From contig CAVWRJ010000002.1 of the NCBI GenBank assembly GCA_963757335.1, forward strand, positions 442,072 to 506,071: a stretch of DNA of 64,000 nucleotides. Reading direction: 5' to 3'. Below are positions 55,015 through 64,000 of this stretch, piece by piece. Numbering within the stretch: position 1 is the first letter of the stretch; every line of letters starts with the position of its first letter. This DNA comes from DASQPA01 sp963757335. Lineage in GTDB: Bacteria > Acidobacteriota > Thermoanaerobaculia > Multivoradales > UBA5704. Made by a program: the position numbers and the translations under genes. The notes beneath the pieces were generated by a model that was given only the letters and a program-made list of their open reading frames with translations, was not told the origin of the DNA and ran no database searches.

Positions 55015-56947
55015 TCAGAGCCGCAGCCGGTGCCGCAGGCCGAGGACCCACTCCCGCAACCGCCAGGCGCGAGTCCCCTCCATCCGCTCCACCCGGTTCC
55101 TGTAGGCGGCGAGCTCGGCGTAGAGCCGGTAGCGCTCGTCTGCGAGCCTCCCCCGTTCCTCCTCGGCCACCTGGGCCACGGCGAGACGCCGCTCGGTCTC
55201 CTCCAGGCGGCGGGCGAGATCGTCCCGCTCGGCCACGACCCCGTCTCGCTCGGCCCGCAGGCGGTCGCGTTCGCCGGCGACGCCGGCCAGCTCCGCCTGG
55301 ACGAGGCTTGCCTCGTGTTGGGCGGTGAGCAGCCGGGGCAGGCGCCGGCGGTAGAGATCCCGGTGCTTGTCGAGCATGTGGAGCCGCAGCGGCTCGCCGA
55401 CCTCGGCACTCAGGAGACCGGACGCCATGGAGCCCGGCCGCACCCGATAGTCGAAGGTGACCTCGGGGAGGCGGTGGAAACGCCAGCCGCGCTCGGCGGC
55501 CCCGATCCAGAGTCCCAGTCCTCCCAGCCCATCGCCGGCATGGTGCCGTCGTAGCCGCCGCACTGCTCCCAGACCTCGCGGCGGAGGACCGAGCAGGCGT
55601 CGATGAAGTTGGCGCGCAGCAGGCGGTCGAGATCGAACTCCGGGACCGACGATCCTCCCCGAGCGGCAGCCGAACTCCTGGCGGTCGCCGTAGACCACCC
55701 CCACTTCGGGCGCCGCGTCGAGGACCGCCATCGCCGCCGCCGGGAAACCCGGCCGCAGGCGGTTGTCGGCGTCGAGCGGCAGGAGGTAGCGGCCGCGCGC
55801 CTCCCGGATACCCCGGTTGCGTGCCGCGGCGAGGCCGGCGTTCGCCTGGACGATCACCGTGTAGCCGAGCTGGCGGAGGACGGCGAGGATCTCCAGGGTC
55901 CGTGGCGCGGTCGAGCCGTCGTCGACGATCAGGAGCTCGGCGCGCTCCGGGGCGCTCCGCTCGGCGCTCGCCACCGCCTCGATCAGGAACTCGCCGTCGT
56001 CGTGGCAGGGGATGACGATCGAGAGGTCGACCGGAGTGCTGTCGCCGGCCGTCAGCCGCCGGGCGCCGGCAAGCGGTGCCGGCGGGGCCGACCCGAGCTC
56101 CGCGCCGGACGCGCCGGAGAGGTCCGCCGCGCGGTCGAGATCCGCCAGGAGCCGGGCGCATTCGGGGTGCACGGCGGCGGCGAGCCCGATCAGAGGGTCG
56201 GCACCGCCGACCTGGGAGAACAGGCCGCCTGTCGTCGCCAGGGGGGTCTCCGGCAGCAGCCATCCCGAGCTTCTCCCGGAGCAGCTCCCGGAGGCGCTCC
56301 GGCCGGGCGAGGAGGGCGTTCGTCGAGAGCAGCAGGCAGCGTTCGCGGTGCCGGCTGTAGAAGTCGAGGAGCTGGCGGTTGTAGAAGGTCCAGATCCGGT
56401 AGGCGTAGCCGGGGTGATCGAGGAAGACCGCCGCCCCCAGGCGCTGCATGGAGTCAGCGACCTCCCAGGGGAAGCGGTAGAGGAGGACGTAGCGGGCGCC
56501 GGGGAGGAGACCGTCCCAGAAGTCGAGGAGGAGGGTGGTCCGCGGGTCCTTCCAGCCCCAGACGCCGGCCGGGGCTTCGGCGGCCTGGGCCGCCGCCTGG
56601 GCGAGCAGGGCGCGGGCGGCCTCCGCGAAGGCGGCGAAGCGGCTGCGATCGAGCCGCTCGCTCTCCGTCCAGCCCCAGTCGGGATGGCCGGGCTCCCCCT
56701 CGGGGGTGGCGGCGAGCAGCATCCGGCGGTCGAGGTCGAGAAAGCCCAGGTCCTCGAAGTAGCCGGTGGGGTTGCCGGAGTCGGCGGCGAGCAGGCGGCT
56801 CCCCAGGTCGACCCCGGCCGCGGCGAGCCAGGAGGCGACCAGCGAGGTCCCCGACCGGTGCATCCCGGCGACGATCAGGCTGGAGGCGATCGGGGCGATC
56901 GGGACAATTGGGGCCGTGCCCCGCGGATTCGGACCGCCTGTGCTCAT
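55015..56947 (-). pseudogene. Sulfotransferase-glycosyltransferase fusion, three single-base frameshifts
   Basis: The N-terminal 240 residues are a PAPS sulfotransferase (SLIVAGMHRSGTSLVASWLA, WGWKDPRTTLLLDFWDGLLP, YVLLYRFPWEVADSMQRLG). A family 2 glycosyltransferase follows (VDLSIVIPCHDDGEFLIEAV, LIVDDGSTAP, LPLDADNRLRPGF, MGWEDWD) and a C-terminal coiled coil rich in E-R-D-R-L repeats ends it. The frame breaks near 56265, 55646 and 55511; one base lost, one lost and one gained restore 643 residues. The start is the ATG at 56947, with TATCCT 10 nt upstream. It probably builds and sulfates a surface or secreted glycan. Three indels in one gene favour sequence error over evolution, but decay is possible. 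Confidence 0.72.
56883..56918. repeat. Intragenic 9-bp micro-tandem, 4 units
   Basis: GAGGCGATC, GGGGCGATC, GGGACAATT and GGGGCCGTG encode the TAPIVPIAPIA stretch just before the sulfotransferase P-loop strand. Confidence 0.6.
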
Positions 56948-56996
56948 GAGCCGAGGGAGGATAGCACCCTGCCGGCCGTGGGATAATCCGCCTCCC

Positions 56997-57671
56997 ATGT
57001 CCGTTCACCCTACCCCGTCCGGCCCCGGCGCGAAAGCCGCCGTCCCCGGCCCGTCCGTCCGCCGCCTCCAGCTCGCCGGAGCCCTCCTCTTCCTCTTCAT
57101 CCCCCTCGTGCTCTTCCTCTTCGTCCGCCACCCGCGGCCGGTCGGCCTCTCGCTCGCCGCCGGGGTGATGCTGATGGTGGGGCACCGCTTCCTCGCCCGG
57201 CCCTACATGGCGCGGGCGCTCGCCGCCAAGTGCCTGTGGTGCAACCGCGCCCTCCCCGCGGAGAGCGAGACCCTGGAATTGGCGACGGGCGCCGGGCCCC
57301 TCTCCGCCCGCTGCTGCCCCGGCCACCGGGAGCCCGCGGCGCGCTTCTTCGCCTTCGCCGACGCCTTAAAGCTCCCTCTCCGCGCCGGCATCTTCCTCCC
57401 CCTCCTCCTCCTCCTCGGGAGCCTCGCCGCCACCGCCCTCGGCAGGGCCGTTCCCCTCGCCTCGATCACCGCCCTCTTCCAGTTCGTGGTCGGGGTAACC
57501 GTGAATCTGGCCGCCCTCGGCCCCTGGCTCGGCCGGCCGGTCGAACGGGCGGCGGTGCCCTTCCCGGTCCATAACTTCTTTCTCCTCGGGGTGCGGAACC
57601 TGCTCTGGATCTTCCGGCTGGTGGGGATCTGGTGGATCGTGCGAAGCCTCTCCTATTTCCTCCAGCCTTAG
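56997..57671 (+). CDS. Membrane protein with a Cys-rich cytoplasmic loop, 3' end formed by an IS
   Basis: 224 residues, divergent from the sulfotransferase gene. Four helices: residues about 25-42 (LAGALLFLFIPLVLFLFV), 48-62, 128-150 (AGIFLPLLLLLGSLAATALG) and 155-175. Between helices 2 and 3 is a possible zinc site (CLWCNRALPAES and ARCCPGHREPAAR). The last residues before the stop are SLSYFLQP. The TAG stop is the first three bases of the left terminal repeat of the adjacent IS, so the original C-terminus may have been longer. GATAAT lies 9 nt before the ATG. Function unknown. Confidence 0.68.
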   Translation: MSVHPTPSGPGAKAAVPGPSVRRLQLAGALLFLFIPLVLFLFVRHPRPVGLSLAAGVMLMVGHRFLARPYMARALAAKCLWCNRALPAESETLELATGAGPLSARCCPGHREPAARFFAFADALKLPLRAGIFLPLLLLLGSLAATALGRAVPLASITALFQFVVGVTVNLAALGPWLGRPVERAAVPFPVHNFFLLGVRNLLWIFRLVGIWWIVRSLSYFLQP

Positions 57672-59686
57672 CCCAACTTCCACAGTCTCCGGTTCCGAGG
57701 AGGCCGATTTCGGTGGCTTCGTGGCTGTAAGTTGTTGATTCTTCGAGAGGCGGGATCGCCGATTCACGGAAATAGTGACGAAACCAGGGCCTTCGAGTTT
57801 CTGGTATAGAAGCCTTGTGTTCATCCGCAAGACCGTCAAGCGGTACAAGGACAAGACCTACACCAACTACCTGGTAGTGGAGACGGTGACCACTCCTCAG
57901 GGGCCGCGACACCGGACCCTGTGCTCGCTGGGTCCCCTGTCGCCGGGGCCCAAGAGCAAGTGGCCGGGCCTGATCGGCCAAGTCGAGGCGGCGCTTGCGG
58001 GGCAAACCTCGCTGAGGGCTCAGGCCCCGTTGGTCACCGAGGTTGTGAACCGTGTCCGTACCGCGACCAACCGCCAGGATCTCGTGTCCGTGCACACGGA
58101 TCAGTTGCGCCAGGAAGAGGCGCGCGAGGCGGGACCTGTCCATGTGGGCCACCAAATGTGGCTGCGTCTGGGAATCGACGACACTCTGCTTGAGGTGGGC
58201 CTTTCGCCCAAGGCTCGGCGTCTCACCGAGGTCATGGTTTTGAATCGCCTGGTGGCTCCGTGCTCGGAACATGCAATGCCGGATTGGGTCCGGCGCACGG
58301 CGCTGGGCGATATTTTGGGGGTGGACCTGCGGGAGCTCACTGACGAAGCCCTCTATCGCAATCTGGATCGCCTGCACCCGAACCGAGGCAAGATCGAGGC
58401 GGCTCTGGCGAAGCGGGAGAAAAGTCTTTTCAATCTGGATGACAGCTATTACCTTTACGATCTGACCTCGACCTACTTCGAGGGCAAATGCGAGAGCAAT
58501 CCTCAAGCCCGACGCGGCTATTCACGCGATCAGCGACCTGATTGCAAACAGGTCGTCATCGGCCTAGTGCTCGACCGGGAAGGCTTTCCCAAGGCCCACG
58601 AGGTCTTCGATGGCAATCGCCAAGACCGATCGTCGGTCGACGAGATGCTGCAGATCCTGGAGCAACGTACTGGGCGCAAGGGTGGAGGCACGGTGATCGT
58701 GGACCGTGGCATGGCCTTCGACGAAAATCTCCAGCAGATTCAAGCCTGCGGCCATCACTACGTGGTTGCCTGCCGTCAATCGGAGCGCCTGCAATGGCTC
58801 GACGATCTCGAGCAAGAGCAGGGCTGGCAGGAAGTCCTGCGAGAGCCCTCGCCGACCAACCCGGCGCAGAAAAAGTCCCAGGTTTGGGTCAAACGGCTCG
58901 AGACCGCCGATCATCTCTACATTCTGTGTCGAAGCGAGGGGCGCCAAGCCAAGGATCGGGCGATTCGCGAAAAACAGGAGAAGCGCCTCCTGGCTGACCT
59001 GGATCGTCTCCAGGCGCGAGTTGCCAAGAAACGGATCGGGGAAGCGCAAGTCTATGAGGCCATCGGCCGCCTGAAGGAGCGCTATCCTCGTGTGGCCCGG
59101 TATTACCGGCTCAGCTTCGATCCTGGCCCCTGGAAGCTGATCTGGCAAGAAGAGACCGAGGCCAAGGCCAGGGCTCTTCGCATGGATGGCGCCTATCTGC
59201 TTAAAACGGATCGTAAGGATCTCGACACCGAAGAGGCTTGGCGGATCTACATTCTATTGACCCGAGTCGAGAATGCGTTTCGCGATCTCAAAAGTCCGCT
59301 CCGGGAACGCCCGATCTTCCATCAGCTCCAGAACCGAGTGCAGACCCACATCTTTCTCTGCGTGTTGGCCTATCACCTCTTGATCTCGATCGAGACCAGC
59401 TTTCTGCGGAAAAAGATACACACCTCGTGGGCGACCTTGCGCCAGCAGCTCTCCACCCACCAGGTGGTCACCGCAGTGCTGCCGACGCCATGTGGTCAAC
59501 TTCTCCGGATCCGGAAAGGCACGAATCCGGAGAAGCAGCATCAGCTCATCTACGACACCCTCGGCATTCCCCACGAGGTCATGGCCCCCGTCAAAACCTG
59601 GCTGCCCAACCCAGAATAGTGACGAAAGTCAACTGTGGATCCTTATGGCTCAATACTTTATGCCGCAAAGCGTGGAAGTTGGGTTA
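57669..59686 (+). mobile_element. IS1634-family insertion sequence, about 2.0 kb
   Basis: The ends are a 15-bp inverted pair with one mismatch: TAGCCCAACTTCCAC (57669-57683) and GTGGAAGTTGGGTTA (59672-59686). One transposase gene lies between. Immediate flanks (CAGCCT and GCGGGC) show no target duplication, so the element may have recombined since insertion. Inside, a 13-bp direct repeat, AATAGTGACGAAA, brackets the transposase gene (57771-57783 and 59615-59627); the second copy contains its stop codon. Confidence 0.78.
57817..59619 (+). CDS. IS1634-family DDE transposase
   Basis: About 600 residues from the GTG at 57817 (FIRKTVKRYKDKTYTNYLVV, the usual family beginning). The catalytic triad is visible: Asp in YYLYDLTSTYFEG, Asp in VIVDRGMAFDEN and Glu in RVENAFRDLKSPLRERP. 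The region HIFLCVLAYHLLISIE follows, as in other IS4-superfamily IS1634 proteins. The frame is intact, so the element may still be active. Codon use is somewhat less GC-rich than neighbours, as expected for a transferred element. Confidence 0.9.
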   Translation: MFIRKTVKRYKDKTYTNYLVVETVTTPQGPRHRTLCSLGPLSPGPKSKWPGLIGQVEAALAGQTSLRAQAPLVTEVVNRVRTATNRQDLVSVHTDQLRQEEAREAGPVHVGHQMWLRLGIDDTLLEVGLSPKARRLTEVMVLNRLVAPCSEHAMPDWVRRTALGDILGVDLRELTDEALYRNLDRLHPNRGKIEAALAKREKSLFNLDDSYYLYDLTSTYFEGKCESNPQARRGYSRDQRPDCKQVVIGLVLDREGFPKAHEVFDGNRQDRSSVDEMLQILEQRTGRKGGGTVIVDRGMAFDENLQQIQACGHHYVVACRQSERLQWLDDLEQEQGWQEVLREPSPTNPAQKKSQVWVKRLETADHLYILCRSEGRQAKDRAIREKQEKRLLADLDRLQARVAKKRIGEAQVYEAIGRLKERYPRVARYYRLSFDPGPWKLIWQEETEAKARALRMDGAYLLKTDRKDLDTEEAWRIYILLTRVENAFRDLKSPLRERPIFHQLQNRVQTHIFLCVLAYHLLISIETSFLRKKIHTSWATLRQQLSTHQVVTAVLPTPCGQLLRIRKGTNPEKQHQLIYDTLGIPHEVMAPVKTWLPNPE

Positions 59687-59796
59687 GCGGGCGAGGATGC
59701 GGCACTTCGATGGGTCGCAAGACCTGCTTGCCTCGCGCTCGGCGAGGTAGCCGTCATGCTATGATGAAGTTATTCGCTCACGAAAAAGGAGAGATT

Positions 59797-60735
59797 GTGA
59801 AAAGAACGGGCGTACTCTCTGTCCCCATTTCAATAACTGTGCTTTTTCTCTCCCTTGCCGCCAGTCAAGCCGCACAGGCCCAGTTGGCACGTACGTGGGT
59901 CTCCGTGAATGGTCTCGATGCCAACGATTGTAGCCATGCAACCCCGTGCCGCACTTTCGGAGGGGCGCTCGGAAAGACCTCGGCCGGCGGCGAAATCGAC
60001 GTCCTCGACACCGGCGACTTCGGCTCGGTGACCCTCAACAAATCGATTTCTCTCATCGCTCCCGGTGTCCTCGGCGGGGTTCAGGCCGGCTCGGGCACAG
60101 CCATTACCGTCAATGCCGGAGCGAACGACAAGATCGTCGTGCGCGGCCTCACGATCGACGGACTCGGCACGGGGCTGAACGGGATTTCCTTTGTCGCGGG
60201 CGGCTTTCTTTACGTCGAGAACTGCACGATCAACAACTTCAGCCAGTTCGGGATCGACTTCGCGCCCACGAGCGGCAGCGGCAAGCTGTTCTTGACCGAC
60301 AGCGTTCTTCGCAACAACGGCGTTGGGGCATCGGGCTGCGGATTGCATCTGATCGCCTCCACCACGCCGGGCTTCATCGCCTCAGTGGACGGACTTCGAT
60401 CGGAGAACAACGTGTGCGGCATCAAGGCCGAGACGCAGGGAGTGATCACGGTTCGCAACAGCCTGGCTGCCAACAACAGCTTCAGTGGGTTCTCGGCGGT
60501 CACGCCCTCCGGCTCCGGCAGCGTCCATATGCTGATTGAAAACAGCGTGTCGACGCACAACGGAACGAATGGCGTGGTGTCAAGCGGCCTCGCAACCGTC
60601 GTCATCAGCAATGTTGTCGTGACCGACAATCTGAATGGCCTCAACCCCCTCGGGTCCATCCTCTCCTTCGGCAACAACAAGATCCAGGGGAACACGACGG
60701 ACGGCGCACCGTCCCTGACGATCGCGCAGCAATAG
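59797..60735 (+). CDS. Secreted right-handed beta-helix protein (copy 3)
   Basis: 312 residues from a GTG with AAAGGAGAG just upstream. Signal peptide: SVPISITVLFLSLAASQAAQ. The mature part matches the two tandem copies at 50-52 kb in plan (LARTWVSVNGLDANDCSHAT, then GGEIDVLDTGDFGSVTLNKS, FLYVENCTINNFSQFGIDFA) but is more diverged. TATGAT at 59760-59765 may be its -10. The next gene, whose C-terminus is yet another copy, begins 10 bp after the stop, so the two form an operon. The 110 bp between the IS end and this gene hold nothing else. Confidence 0.78.
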   Translation: MKRTGVLSVPISITVLFLSLAASQAAQAQLARTWVSVNGLDANDCSHATPCRTFGGALGKTSAGGEIDVLDTGDFGSVTLNKSISLIAPGVLGGVQAGSGTAITVNAGANDKIVVRGLTIDGLGTGLNGISFVAGGFLYVENCTINNFSQFGIDFAPTSGSGKLFLTDSVLRNNGVGASGCGLHLIASTTPGFIASVDGLRSENNVCGIKAETQGVITVRNSLAANNSFSGFSAVTPSGSGSVHMLIENSVSTHNGTNGVVSSGLATVVISNVVVTDNLNGLNPLGSILSFGNNKIQGNTTDGAPSLTIAQQ

Positions 60736-60745
60736 GGCCGACGCC

Positions 60746-63404
60746 ATGGCGATCATTCATCGACGAAGCTTCCTCGCCGCACTCACCGCCGTCGTCGGCT
60801 TGGGTTTGGTGTCCGCAGCAGCCGAGACCTGGGCCACCGAGCTTCTCGACCGCAGCGCCGCCGGCCGCGAGAGCCGCGGCCTCGCCGCCGCACTGGCCGG
60901 CCCTCGCCGAACAGCTTCTCGGCGTCATCCCTGGCAGCGCCCTCGAGCAGCTCATCCGGGCGAATCAGGATTTCGGCCTGCTCCTGCCCGAAGAGGCGAA
61001 TGAAACGGCCGACATCCCGGCTTTTCTCCGTGTCCTGTGGCGTAAGGCGCATCCGGGGGAAGGCGTTGCCCCGGCTCTACACGGGGACCCCGCCTATCCG
61101 GAGACCCTGGAGGGTGCGTGGCAGTGGCTTCTCCGGCATCAGGATCTCAAGCCGAGCCCGCGGCCGCTGAACGTGGCCCCCATGGCGCCAGTGGCGCACC
61201 CGGCCCCCCGGGCGCCGAAAGCGGCTCTCGTTGCCACTCCCAGCTCCGAACAGAGGATCTCCGCCAGCTCGACGACGGATCCCCGGAGCGAATCGGACAT
61301 CCGGATCAACCCCTCTCAGCCCCAGCAGATCATCGCCGCGGCGAACTCGATCAATTCCGGTCTCCAGGCGCAGCTCTACTCGACCGACGGCGGGAGCACC
61401 TGGGGGCAGACGAGCCTCCCGCTCCAGTCTCAGCTGGGAGATGCCAAGCAGGCCGACCCGCTGGTCGAATGGACCGCCGACGGCGAGGCCTGGGCGGCGA
61501 CGCTCGGCATCAATGCCACGGGCACCGCCGTCCAGATCGAGGGCTTCAGGTCGCTCGACTCTGGCGCGAGCTGGTCTTTTAACGGCCTGATCTCCGGCAG
61601 CCAGACTGCGGCCGACAAACCGATCCTCTGGGTGGACCACAGCACAAACGTGGCCGATCCCTATAAGGATGCTCTGTACGCCGTCTGGAGCTACTTCAAC
61701 AGTCAGTTCACGGCACAGATCTACGTCAACCGGCGAGCCGGCCCGGCGGGGACCTGGAGCACGCCTCTTCTCCTCAGCGGCGCGGAGACGAGCGCCACCG
61801 GGACGGGCAGCGACATCAAGACCAACGCCTACGGAGAGGTCTTTGCCTTCTGGCACGACAGCGGAACGCGCAATATCTACTTCGTCAAGTCCACCAACAG
61901 CGGCCTGTCCTACTCGTCGCCGGTGGCACTCGTGCAGACGATCGGCCAACAGAAGATTATCATTCCGGCCTTCAGTTACCGCTGGCCGCTGATCTACGTC
62001 TCGGCTGCCGCGTACCGGACTGCGACCAAAAACCTCGTCTATGCCAGCTGGATGGATCTAAACGGCGGGAGCGGATGCGACGATTCGTTCTACCAACCGG
62101 GAACGGATGTCACTTCCATCTGCAAAACCCGTATCTGGTTCACGCGGTCGCAGGACGGAGGCGCATCCTGGTCGCCTCCGGCGATGATCAACAATCAGGT
62201 CTCCAAGAACGATCAGTTCGCCGAGCATCTGGTCGTCGACGACACCACGGGCCAGCTCGCGATCATCTATTACGACACCGTGGGGAATCCCGGACGCTTG
62301 AAGACCGACGTCTGGTACCAGGCCTCTTTCGACGACGGCAGCACCTGGGCCGTCCCTTTCAAGGTCACCTCCCAACCGACGGACGAAACCGTCGCCGGGG
62401 CCGATTCTGCCAATATGTACGGCGACTACAACGGTTTGGCCGTCCACGCCGGGACCTTCCGCCCGTCCTGGACCGACCGCCGGAGCTCGGGCCGGGAGGA
62501 AATCTGGTCGACGGTTCTTTTCGACAGCTGCGGAGATCCGCTCGGCCCTGGCTGTAGCGCTCTCGTCTCCTGGGTTTCCGCCAGCGGCAACGATTCGGAC
62601 AACTGTAGCCGTGGCACGCCTTGTAGGACCTTCGCGGGAGCGCTCGCCAGGATCTCTCCCGGCGGCGAGATCGATGTCCTGGACTCCGGCGACTTCGGCC
62701 CTCTCACCATCAACAAGGCCGTATCGCTCGTGGCCTCGGGGCCTCTTGGCGGGATTCGGGTCACCTCGGGAAACGCGATCACGATCAGTGCGGGGGCCAA
62801 CGACAGGATTGTGCTGCGCGGCTTGAGCCTCGACGGGACCGGCACCGGGGCGAGCGGGATCTCCTTCACCTCCGGCGGCTCGCTCTATGTCGAAAACTGC
62901 ACGGTAAACGGCTTCAGCGCGTATGGGATCGACTTCGAGCCGGCGAGCGGCAGCGGCAAGCTGTTTGTGACCGACACCGTGATCCGCAACAACGGCATCG
63001 GGGCCACGGGTGGGGGAGTCTACCTGCTGGCGACGACGGGACCCGGGTTCATCGCCGCCGTGGACCGGCTGCGCTCGGTGAACAACGTCGCCGGCCTCAA
63101 GGCGGAGGGCCTGGGCTCCGTCACTCTTCGCAACAGCCTTGCTGCCAACAACGGCTTCAGCGGGTTCTCGGCCACCTCCACCTCCGGCGGGGTCCGAATG
63201 CTGATCGAAGACAGCCTCTCGACCCACAACGGGACGAACGGGATCCTGTCCAGTGGGACGGCCACCGTTACCCTCAGCAACGTGGTCGTGACCGACAATC
63301 AGACCGGGTTGAACAACGCGGGTACGATCCTCTCCTTCGGCAACAACAAGGTTCAAGGGAACACGACGAACGGCACGCCGACGCAGACGATCCTCAGTCA
63401 TTAG
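60746..63404 (+). pseudogene. BNR/sialidase-like propeller fused to a beta-helix domain, one frameshift
   Basis: The N-terminus (MAIIHRRSFLAALTAVVGLG) is an export signal, possibly Tat-like (HRRSFLAAL). The frame shifts at a CCC run (60901-60903) and continues as LAEQLLGVIPGSALEQLIRA; dropping one C gives 885 residues. Residues about 160-600 are a BNR-type propeller (LYSTDGGSTWGQTSLP, FRSLDSGASWSFN, WFTRSQDGGASWSPPAM). From about residue 605 a complete beta-helix module of the local family follows (LVSWVSASGNDSDNCSRGTP to QGNTTNGTPTQTIL). The fusion suggests the beta-helix units are display or binding domains. No sialidase active-site residues were identified. Confidence 0.75.
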
Positions 63405-63491
63405 TGGGCGCGCTCCCTCCGCGCCGGCATCTTCCTCCACCTCTGGAGGCGGCACGGGCCTACCCGAAGCTCCTGACCGGGATGGCCCGTC

Positions 63492-63848
63492 CCGCGAGCC
63501 GCCGCGAGACACGAAGAGCCTCCGCGAGACACTAAATACCCTCCACGAGACGCTAAGCGTCGACAGACACCCGCTGTCTGCCGTGAGTCACAGCCGGCCT
63601 GCCGCGGGACACAGACGGCTCGCCACGAGACACAGCCGGCAGGCGCGCAGTGACTCACGGCAGGCGCATAGTGTTCCGTGGCGGGCGCGCAGTGACTCAC
63701 GGCAGGCGCATAGTGTTCCGCGGCAGGCGCACGGTGACTCGCGGCAGGCGCATGGTGTTCCGCGGCAGGCGCACGGTGACTCGCGGCAGGCGCATGGTGT
63801 TCCGCGGCAGGCGCACGGTGACTCGCGGCAGGCGCATGGTGTTCCGTA
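63492..63848. repeat. 21-bp tandem repeat array C, mirror image of array A
   Basis: The left half has forward units (GCGAGACAC and GTGAGTCAC types, partly degenerate). From about 63650 the right half consists of regular reverse units alternating GTGACTCGC... and GTGTTCCGC..., each followed by GGCAGGCGC. This is array A read from the other strand: its degenerate half comes first and its regular alternating half second. The rest of 63405-63956 contains no gene. Confidence 0.85.
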
Positions 63849-63908
63849 GGAATGGCGAAAGAGGAGGGTGTGAGGGAACTTCTTGCGTCCGAGCCGGCGG
63901 ATGTCGCA

Positions 63909-63941
63909 CCGGCCCGGGACCGCAGCGCGATCCCGGGCCGG
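63909..63941 (-). terminator. Perfect 11-bp hairpin downstream of the right-edge gene
   Basis: CCGGCCCGGGA (63909-63919) pairs with TCCCGGGCCGG (63931-63941), loop of 11. It lies just past the stop of the minus-strand gene at the window edge. No U tract. Confidence 0.5.
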
Positions 63942-63956
63942 CCGGAGAGAGACTCT

Positions 63957-64000
63957 TCAGGCGACCTTGGCGCCGCAGCCCGGGCAGAAGCGGGAAGCGC
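63957..64000 (-). CDS. C-terminal tail of a zinc-ribbon protein, cut by window edge
   Basis: Only about 13 codons are inside the window. They read ASRFCPGCGAKVA followed by TGA, the second half of a CxxC zinc ribbon as found at the C-terminus of many small membrane or SPFH-type proteins. The hairpin immediately downstream supports a real gene end. Nothing can be said of the rest. Confidence 0.5.
   Translation of the reverse strand, partial: ASRFCPGCGAKVA

Noticed and set aside
63583..63909. Repeat proteins encoded by array C
   Set aside because: Same reason as for array A: open frames follow from the repeat period, with no ribosome site or promoter.

Overview
The window is very GC-rich bacterial DNA, with G or C at most third codon positions, so long spurious antisense frames are everywhere. 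The gene content looks most like an uncultured Acidobacteriota, possibly class Thermoanaerobaculia. Pointers are VPS10/Asp-box secreted propellers in pairs, ELWxSDGTxAGT repeat proteins with a C-terminal APCRVxDTR-type domain, CNNM/CorC proteins, carboxypeptidase-regulatory-like proteins and many small beta-helix proteins. The taxonomy is inferred from gene content only. No rRNA or tRNA gene was recognised.

Layout. 1-8.1 kb: a secreted regulatory-domain protein cut by the left edge, a hybrid histidine kinase, a secreted TPR protein overlapped by an unusual protein with a peptidylarginine-deiminase-like C-terminus, and a CNNM/CBS transporter. 8.2-10.7 kb: an MFS exporter, an alkyltransferase-like protein and a Phd-VapC toxin-antitoxin pair. 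10.7-11.5 kb: a two-hairpin dyad and a large array of 21-bp repeats. 11.6-20.7 kb: a feruloyl-CoA synthase-like gene, an EmrB-type MFS exporter, an endolysin-like muramidase, a MetX-like hydrolase, and a benzoate-CoA-ligase-like gene behind an alpha/beta hydrolase and a TetR repressor. A 97-bp MITE-like insertion lies between the last hydrolase and the ligase. 20.9-27.2 kb: a DUF433/DUF5615 pair, an RlaP-type nucleotidyltransferase, a PabB-PabC fusion, a lipoprotein and a two-gene envelope module. 27.5-34 kb: a flavin-dependent halogenase, a 17-repeat ELW protein and an ammonium transporter. 34.4-43.2 kb: a RibD-like reductase, a second 21-bp array, a six-haem cytochrome, HigBA and a zinc-type ABC importer operon. 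43.2-52.1 kb: two VPS10 propeller paralogues and two tandem beta-helix genes. 52.1-57.7 kb: a sulfotransferase-glycosyltransferase, a sulfatase and a phosphatase-superfamily/methyltransferase fusion, probably acting on a sulfated and methylated surface glycan. 57.7-63.4 kb: an IS1634-family element and two more beta-helix genes, one fused to a BNR propeller. 63.5-63.85 kb: a third 21-bp array, built like the first but inverted.

Three signals cut across gene families. (i) Three tandem arrays share a 21-bp period and a GTGNCTC-type core; two are bipartite mirror images of each other. (ii) At least seven genes have a -10 hexamer 6-7 nt before the start codon, implying leaderless mRNAs. (iii) Short 9-bp tandem expansions sit inside many unrelated coding sequences, and in one of them a missing base breaks the frame.

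Data quality: nine single-base frameshifts and one in-frame stop interrupt eight otherwise well-conserved genes. Restoring one base at each frameshift returns a normal-length protein in every case, and most lie in short homopolymers, so assembly or sequencing error is at least as likely as real decay.
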